Assembly (NCBI GenBank): GCA_023144115.1
Contig: JAGLGH010000167.1
Location: 1 to 9,150, forward strand
Direction of reading: 5' to 3'
DNA from: Nanobdellota archaeon
GTDB lineage: Archaea > Nanobdellota > Nanobdellia > Woesearchaeales > JAGLGH01
Length of the DNA: 9,150 bases
Shown: piece by piece, positions 6,552 through 9,150 of the stretch
Layout: the number at the start of each line of letters is the position of its first letter
Position numbering within the stretch: the first letter of the stretch is position 1
The notes under the pieces: model-generated
Database searches by the model: none
What the model saw: the letters and a program-made list of their open reading frames with translations, nothing else
What the model was told of the DNA's origin: nothing
Program-made: the position numbers and the translations under genes

Positions 6552-6560
6552 TTATATAAA
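6552..6560 (+). promoter_or_regulatory. TATA box of the adenosylhomocysteinase gene
   Basis: TTATATAAA after AATTTCCAAAA-like A-rich DNA predicts transcription from about 6582, giving a leader of about 44 nt that contains the SD sequence. A second TATA-like GGTATAAAAT (6591-6600) would start transcription inside the SD and is less likely. Confidence 0.5.
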
Positions 6561-6614
6561 TAGTTCAACAATTACTATTAGGATACGTAAGGTATAAAAT
6601 CAAGAATTAAAGAA

Positions 6615-6621
6615 AGGTGAT
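6615..6621 (+). promoter_or_regulatory. Shine-Dalgarno AGGTGAT that fixes the hydrolase start
   Basis: AAAGGTGAT ends 4 nt before ATG 6626. A longer frame would open with GTG at 6617, but that GTG is part of the SD itself, so ATG 6626 is the real start. Confidence 0.75.
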
Positions 6622-6625
6622 TATT

Positions 6626-7888
6626 ATGGACAAAGGAGAAAATTATGAAGTAAAGGATATAAGCCTTGCTGAGCAGGGCAAGATGAATCTGGAGATAGCA
6701 GAAAGTCATATGGATGCTCTATTGAACATCAAGGCAAGATTTGAAAAAGAAAAACCTTTTGAGGGCATAAGAATAGGGCTGGCATTGCATATCACAAAAG
6801 AAACTGGCATTCTTGTCAGGACACTTGCTGCAGGAGGAGCAGATGTTGCAATAACTGGCTGTAATCCACTCTCAACCCAGGATGATGTTGCTGCTGCGCT
6901 TGCTGAAGAAGGAGTTAAAGTGTGGGGATATAAAGGAGAGAGCAATGAAGATTATTACAGATATCTCAAGAATGTGATTGAGACTAAGCCTCACATAACA
7001 ATAGATGATGGCTGCGATCTGGTATCAGAGATACATAAGAACTATAAAGATCTTATTCCTAGCCTTATAGGAGGATGCGAAGAGACCACAACTGGAATCA
7101 TAAGACTGAAGGCAATGGAAAGAGACAGCGCATTAAAGTATCCTATAATTGCTGTAAATGACAATAAAACAAAACATCTGCTTGATAATTATTTTGGAAC
7201 TGGCCAGAGCACAATGGATGGAATAATCAGAGCAAGCAATGTGCTTTTTGCAGGCAAGAATATTGTTGTTGTAGGATATGGTGACTGCGGCAAAGGATTT
7301 GCTATGCGCAGCAAAGGAATGGGAGCTAATGTGATAGTTACTGAAGTGGACAATTTCTGCGCATTACAGGCAGCATATGAGGGTTTCAGAGTAATGAAGA
7401 TGCAGGATGCAGCAAAAATAGGAGATATATTCTGTACATTGACAGGAAACAAGCATGTGATAAGTATCGATCATGTAAAAGCAATGAAAAATGGCGCAAT
7501 AGTTGCAAACTCTGGACATTTTGATATTGAGATTGATGTAAAGGGGATGAAAGAAGCATCATCATCTGTAAGAAGAGTAAGACCATTCCTTGATGAATAT
7601 GTCATTGATGGCAAAAAAGTATTTCTTTGCGGAGAAGGCAGGCTTGTGAATCTTGCAGCAGCAGAAGGACATCCAAGCGAAGTGATGTCAACATCATTCT
7701 GCGGCCAGGCAATGGCTTGTGAATATCTTATCAAGAATAAGGGAGAAATGGATAACAAAGTGATTCAGCTTCCAGATGAAATTGATGATATGATTGCTGG
7801 ATTGCAGTTAAAAGCTATGGGTGTTGATATTGATGAACTGACATCAGAGCAGATTGAATATCTTAATTCATGGGAAGAAGGGACTTGA
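6626..7888 (+). CDS. ahcY: Adenosylhomocysteinase (S-adenosylhomocysteine hydrolase)
   Basis: A 420-residue cytoplasmic NAD-dependent enzyme that splits S-adenosylhomocysteine into homocysteine and adenosine, removing the product inhibitor of methyltransferases. Family hallmarks, numbered from ATG 6626: LHITKETGILV with H54, DDGCDL (127-132), CEETTTGI (151-158), VNDNKTKHLLDN with catalytic K183, D187 and N188, the NAD-binding loop GYGDCGKG (217-224) with E240 after the second strand, NSGHFDIEID with H298, and NLAAAEGHPSEVM with H349. The C-terminus ends near VDIDELTSEQIEYLNSWEEGT, as in archaeal members, and lacks the longer tail with terminal tyrosine of eukaryotic and many bacterial forms. 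In some methanogens the related enzyme prefers S-inosylhomocysteine; that cannot be ruled out here. Length and motifs are intact. It is a monocistronic gene ending at a T-rich tract. Confidence 0.96.
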   Translation: MDKGENYEVKDISLAEQGKMNLEIAESHMDALLNIKARFEKEKPFEGIRIGLALHITKETGILVRTLAAGGADVAITGCNPLSTQDDVAAALAEEGVKVWGYKGESNEDYYRYLKNVIETKPHITIDDGCDLVSEIHKNYKDLIPSLIGGCEETTTGIIRLKAMERDSALKYPIIAVNDNKTKHLLDNYFGTGQSTMDGIIRASNVLFAGKNIVVVGYGDCGKGFAMRSKGMGANVIVTEVDNFCALQAAYEGFRVMKMQDAAKIGDIFCTLTGNKHVISIDHVKAMKNGAIVANSGHFDIEIDVKGMKEASSSVRRVRPFLDEYVIDGKKVFLCGEGRLVNLAAAEGHPSEVMSTSFCGQAMACEYLIKNKGEMDNKVIQLPDEIDDMIAGLQLKAMGVDIDELTSEQIEYLNSWEEGT

Positions 7889-7902
7889 ACGAATATGCTG
7901 GC

Positions 7903-7920
7903 TTTTTTTCTTTTCTTTCT
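7903..7920 (+). terminator. T-rich terminator after the hydrolase gene
   Basis: TTTTTTTCTTTTCTTTCT starts about 15 nt after the stop codon without a stem-loop. Oligo-T tracts on the non-template strand are the usual archaeal terminators. Confidence 0.6.
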
Positions 7921-8062
7921 ATTTATTATTTTGGTTATCCATCTTCAGCAGATTCCTGAATCCCGGAGTCCACTCATCAGTTATCATCAATAAAGAATCG
8001 ACAGTCCTGATTACATAAGGAAGCTTGTGATGGATCAGGGCAATGAAGATGACTAAAAGATG
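7919..8062 (-). pseudogene. C-terminal remnant of a truncated gene (47 codons)
   Basis: On the minus strand a frame preceded by TGA (8063-8065) runs to TAG 7919-7921 and reads LLVIFIALIHHKLPYVIRTV, then DSLLMITDEWTPGFRNLLKM and DNQNNK. The composition (W, H, P and G residues, amphipathic helices, a polar tail at the end) is that of a real protein C-terminus. It has no start codon near its beginning: the first ATG is at 7987, halfway in. Its 5' end overlaps the last codons of the gene ending at 8053 in another frame, so the missing N-terminal part was apparently replaced when that DNA arrived. I do not recognise the parent family. It lies tail to tail with the hydrolase gene. Confidence 0.5.
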
Positions 8063-8598
8063 TCAGTGAATTTTATCATCCATAATCTATGAGCATCATC
8101 AGTATTAGTTCTTTTTATTATTTTCGATAATGCTTTTTTAATTGAAGTTGTTTTGACTTTCATACCTTTTTGCAATTTAATTTGGATTAATTTAATTTGC
8201 TCTTCTAATTTATTCGCATTTATTCCACCCCCAAATCGTGGAATCCCAAACTCAAATGTTGCAACAAATATGCCCAAGCTGATTCCTAACTCTTCTGCTT
8301 GTTTTCTAAAACCATCAACAGAATAAGGCAAAATGTCAGGATAATGCCAGCCGCCACCAGTCAAGTGATGGGATATGGCTTCGAATTTCTTAAGGATTGC
8401 TGTATCTAATTCTCGCCTAGGTGCCATAGGATGAGAGGGTATAGTGGGTTCAAGCTTAATGAACTGTGCTTTTGTCTCCGCATATGCCTGAAAAAGATAT
8501 TTCTGAAATATTCCCACACATTCTTTTTCTAAAAGTTTCTCTTCAGATTCAAAAATAGTTTTGAATTCATTAGCCATAGCCTTAAATACTGAATCCAT
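8053..8598 (-). CDS. Orphan soluble protein, 181 aa, unknown function
   Basis: The gene starts at ATG 8598 with GAGGT (8605-8609) 6 nt upstream. The protein is cytoplasmic: an N-terminal helical part (MDSVFKAMANEFKTIFESEE, about 1-45), a proline-rich linker (IPSHPMAPRREL, about 53-64), a central part with HHLTGGGWHYPDILPYS (about 77-93), a glycine-rich patch FGIPRFGGGIN (about 116-126), and a basic helix-rich end (LIQIKLQKGMKVKTTSIKKA). No catalytic motif is clear; H77, H78 and H85 near the GGGW could bind metal or nucleotide, but this is a guess. The last residues (AHRLWMIKFTDIF) run into the remnant of another gene, so the C-terminus may not be native. Its transcription start is predicted to lie inside a palindrome, which suggests repression. 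Confidence 0.7.
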   Translation of the reverse strand: MDSVFKAMANEFKTIFESEEKLLEKECVGIFQKYLFQAYAETKAQFIKLEPTIPSHPMAPRRELDTAILKKFEAISHHLTGGGWHYPDILPYSVDGFRKQAEELGISLGIFVATFEFGIPRFGGGINANKLEEQIKLIQIKLQKGMKVKTTSIKKALSKIIKRTNTDDAHRLWMIKFTDIF

Positions 8599-8620
8599 AT
8601 TATTACCTCACAAAATTTGA

Positions 8621-8645
8621 TTTGATAATTAGAATTATTATCAAA
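8621..8645. promoter_or_regulatory. Palindromic operator candidate over the start of transcription of the 181-aa gene
   Basis: TTTGATAAT (8621-8629), spacer TAGAATT, ATTATCAAA (8637-8645): a perfect 9-bp inverted repeat. The minus-strand TATA box (8648-8655) adjoins it and predicts transcription from about 8626, so a bound protein would block initiation. The site is placed as a repressor site normally is in archaea. Confidence 0.55.
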
Positions 8646-8647
8646 AA

Positions 8648-8655
8648 TATATAAA
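8648..8655 (-). promoter_or_regulatory. TATA box of the 181-aa gene
   Basis: The minus strand reads AAG-TTTATATA-TTTTTG. The expected transcription start near 8626 leaves a leader of about 27 nt that contains the SD GAGGT at 8605-8609. Confidence 0.5.
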
Positions 8656-8660
8656 CTTAC

Positions 8661-8968
8661 CTATTATTTAGGCACAAAATAATTCTGAAATGATTTCTTG
8701 ATTCTTAACGCAAAAATAACAACAATTATAGCGGCTGACGCTATTTCTGATTACCTTAGCAGTTTGATTAGCAAGAAATAAGCTGGATAAGGCAATAGAT
8801 TTCGAGAAAAGATTTCTTTGGCTTTGAAAAACCCTCTTTAGCTTGCAGCGAAATTTAGGGATTAGTTTCAATTGAGAACAGTATCTCCGATAGAATAATA
8901 ACTCCCCCTAAGTGCTCAGAAAAAAGCAAATAGTAGGGAGTCATGGTTAGTTTTGCTACAAACAAACC
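8661..8968. other. Hairpin-rich gap before the right-edge ORF
   Basis: No convincing gene is seen in these 308 bases. They hold three inverted repeats: ATAGCG-GCTGA-CGCTAT (8728-8744), ACTCCC...GGGAGT (8901-8906 with 8936-8941, enclosing a TGCT/AGCA pairing), and the one around the start codon at 8941-8972. A short plus-strand frame (NAKITTIIAADAISDYLSSL) from about 8708 to 8785 looks protein-like but has only a weak TTG start. The stretch may be the left end and leader of a mobile element, or the promoter region of the next gene. Confidence 0.4.
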
Positions 8969-8972
8969 ATGA
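8941..8972 (+). promoter_or_regulatory. Inverted repeat that includes the start codon of the right-edge ORF
   Basis: TCATGGTT (8941-8948) pairs with AACCATGA (8965-8972), an A/A mismatch follows, then GTTT (8950-8953) pairs with AAAC (8960-8963) around the loop TGCTAC. The ATG at 8969-8971 is inside the stem. In an mRNA that begins upstream, this would hide the start codon; a transcript starting within the loop would be free of it. Confidence 0.55.
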
Positions 8973-9148
8973 AACAGATTATTCAATACCTAAAAAAAGT
9001 TTTCGGTTCCTTGAAGAGTAGGAGCAATCTTTCTTATAAACTTTTGTCCCATTATTTAGCAAAAGTTGCCAAATCAAATAGCTATATTGAGACATTTTCA
9101 AAGAATGCTGACACTTTGCATAAATGGATTAAACATATCTATGAAGAG
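8969..9148 (+). CDS. Partial ORF, 60 codons, cut by right edge; possibly transposase
   Basis: The frame opens with ATG 8969 (an in-frame TAG lies eight codons upstream) and stays open to the edge. It encodes MKQIIQYLKKVFGSLKSRSN, then LSYKLLSHYLAKVAKSNSYI and helix-rich sequence (ETFSKNADTLHKWIKHIYEE). The fragment is basic and helical, as an N-terminal DNA-binding segment would be. I do not recognise the family. A transposase is suggested only by the hairpin-rich upstream DNA and by the sequestered start codon, which is common in insertion sequences. No SD precedes the ATG. Confidence 0.5.
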   Translation, partial: MKQIIQYLKKVFGSLKSRSNLSYKLLSHYLAKVAKSNSYIETFSKNADTLHKWIKHIYEE

Positions 9149-9150
9149 GA

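Noticed and set aside
6617..6625. GTG start for the hydrolase, three codons upstream
   Set aside because: The GTG is part of the SD AGGTGAT, which is ideally placed for ATG 6626.
8668..8871. 67-codon minus-strand frame in the hairpin-rich gap
   Set aside because: It starts only with TTG, has no SD, and its Ser/Asn/Cys-rich composition does not resemble a folded protein. It is kept as a possibility but not called.
8969..9148. IS200/IS605 TnpA or TnpB
   Set aside because: The visible N-terminus does not resemble the start of either protein, although hairpins near the end are a feature of that group.
1..9150. tRNA, rRNA or CRISPR
   Set aside because: No T-loop GTTCRA context with a matching acceptor stem, no rRNA-like conserved block and no spaced repeats were seen when reading both strands by eye.

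Overview
The window looks archaeal, most likely from an AT-rich DPANN-type genome of the Woesearchaeota/Pacearchaeota kind; this is an inference, since no rRNA or tRNA gene was seen. The grounds are TATA boxes about 26 nt before start codons with no ribosome binding site (leaderless genes at 401-, 582+ and 5027+), GGTGAT/GAGGT Shine-Dalgarno sequences at other genes, a secreted stand-alone Lon-type (S16) protease of an archaeal kind, and an archaeal-length S-adenosylhomocysteine hydrolase.

Layout. 3-401 (-): 133 N-terminal codons of an unrecognised gene cut by the left edge, divergent from 582-2540 (+), a membrane-anchored extracytoplasmic S16 protease with an acidic, sequon-rich insert. 2541-2871: a gap with an in-frame continuation of the protease frame after its stop, a strong stem-loop and two diverged copies of an SD-like module. 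2872-4770 (-): a 632-residue multi-pass membrane protein of unknown function. 4789-4962 (-): an unlisted 57-residue single-pass membrane protein just upstream of it. 5027-6049 (+): a secreted two-HKD nuclease/phospholipase D-type protein. 6027-6449 (-): a four-TM protein overlapping the nuclease gene tail to tail. 6626-7888 (+): adenosylhomocysteinase. 7919-8062 (-): a start-less remnant of a gene. 8053-8598 (-): an orphan 181-residue soluble protein with a palindrome over its predicted transcription start. 8661-8968: a hairpin-rich stretch leading to a partial ORF at 8969 whose start codon lies inside an inverted repeat.

How the genes relate. Four or five of the products are predicted to sit in or outside the cytoplasmic membrane (protease, nuclease, three membrane proteins), so 582-6449 reads as a cell-envelope neighbourhood, but strands alternate and only 4962-2872 looks like an operon. 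Adenosylhomocysteinase is a housekeeping enzyme of the methyl cycle and has no visible link to them. The right end, from about 8060, carries signs of rearrangement: a truncated gene, an orphan gene, and possibly the edge of a mobile element. I did not find a CRISPR array, a toxin-antitoxin pair or a recognisable defence operon.
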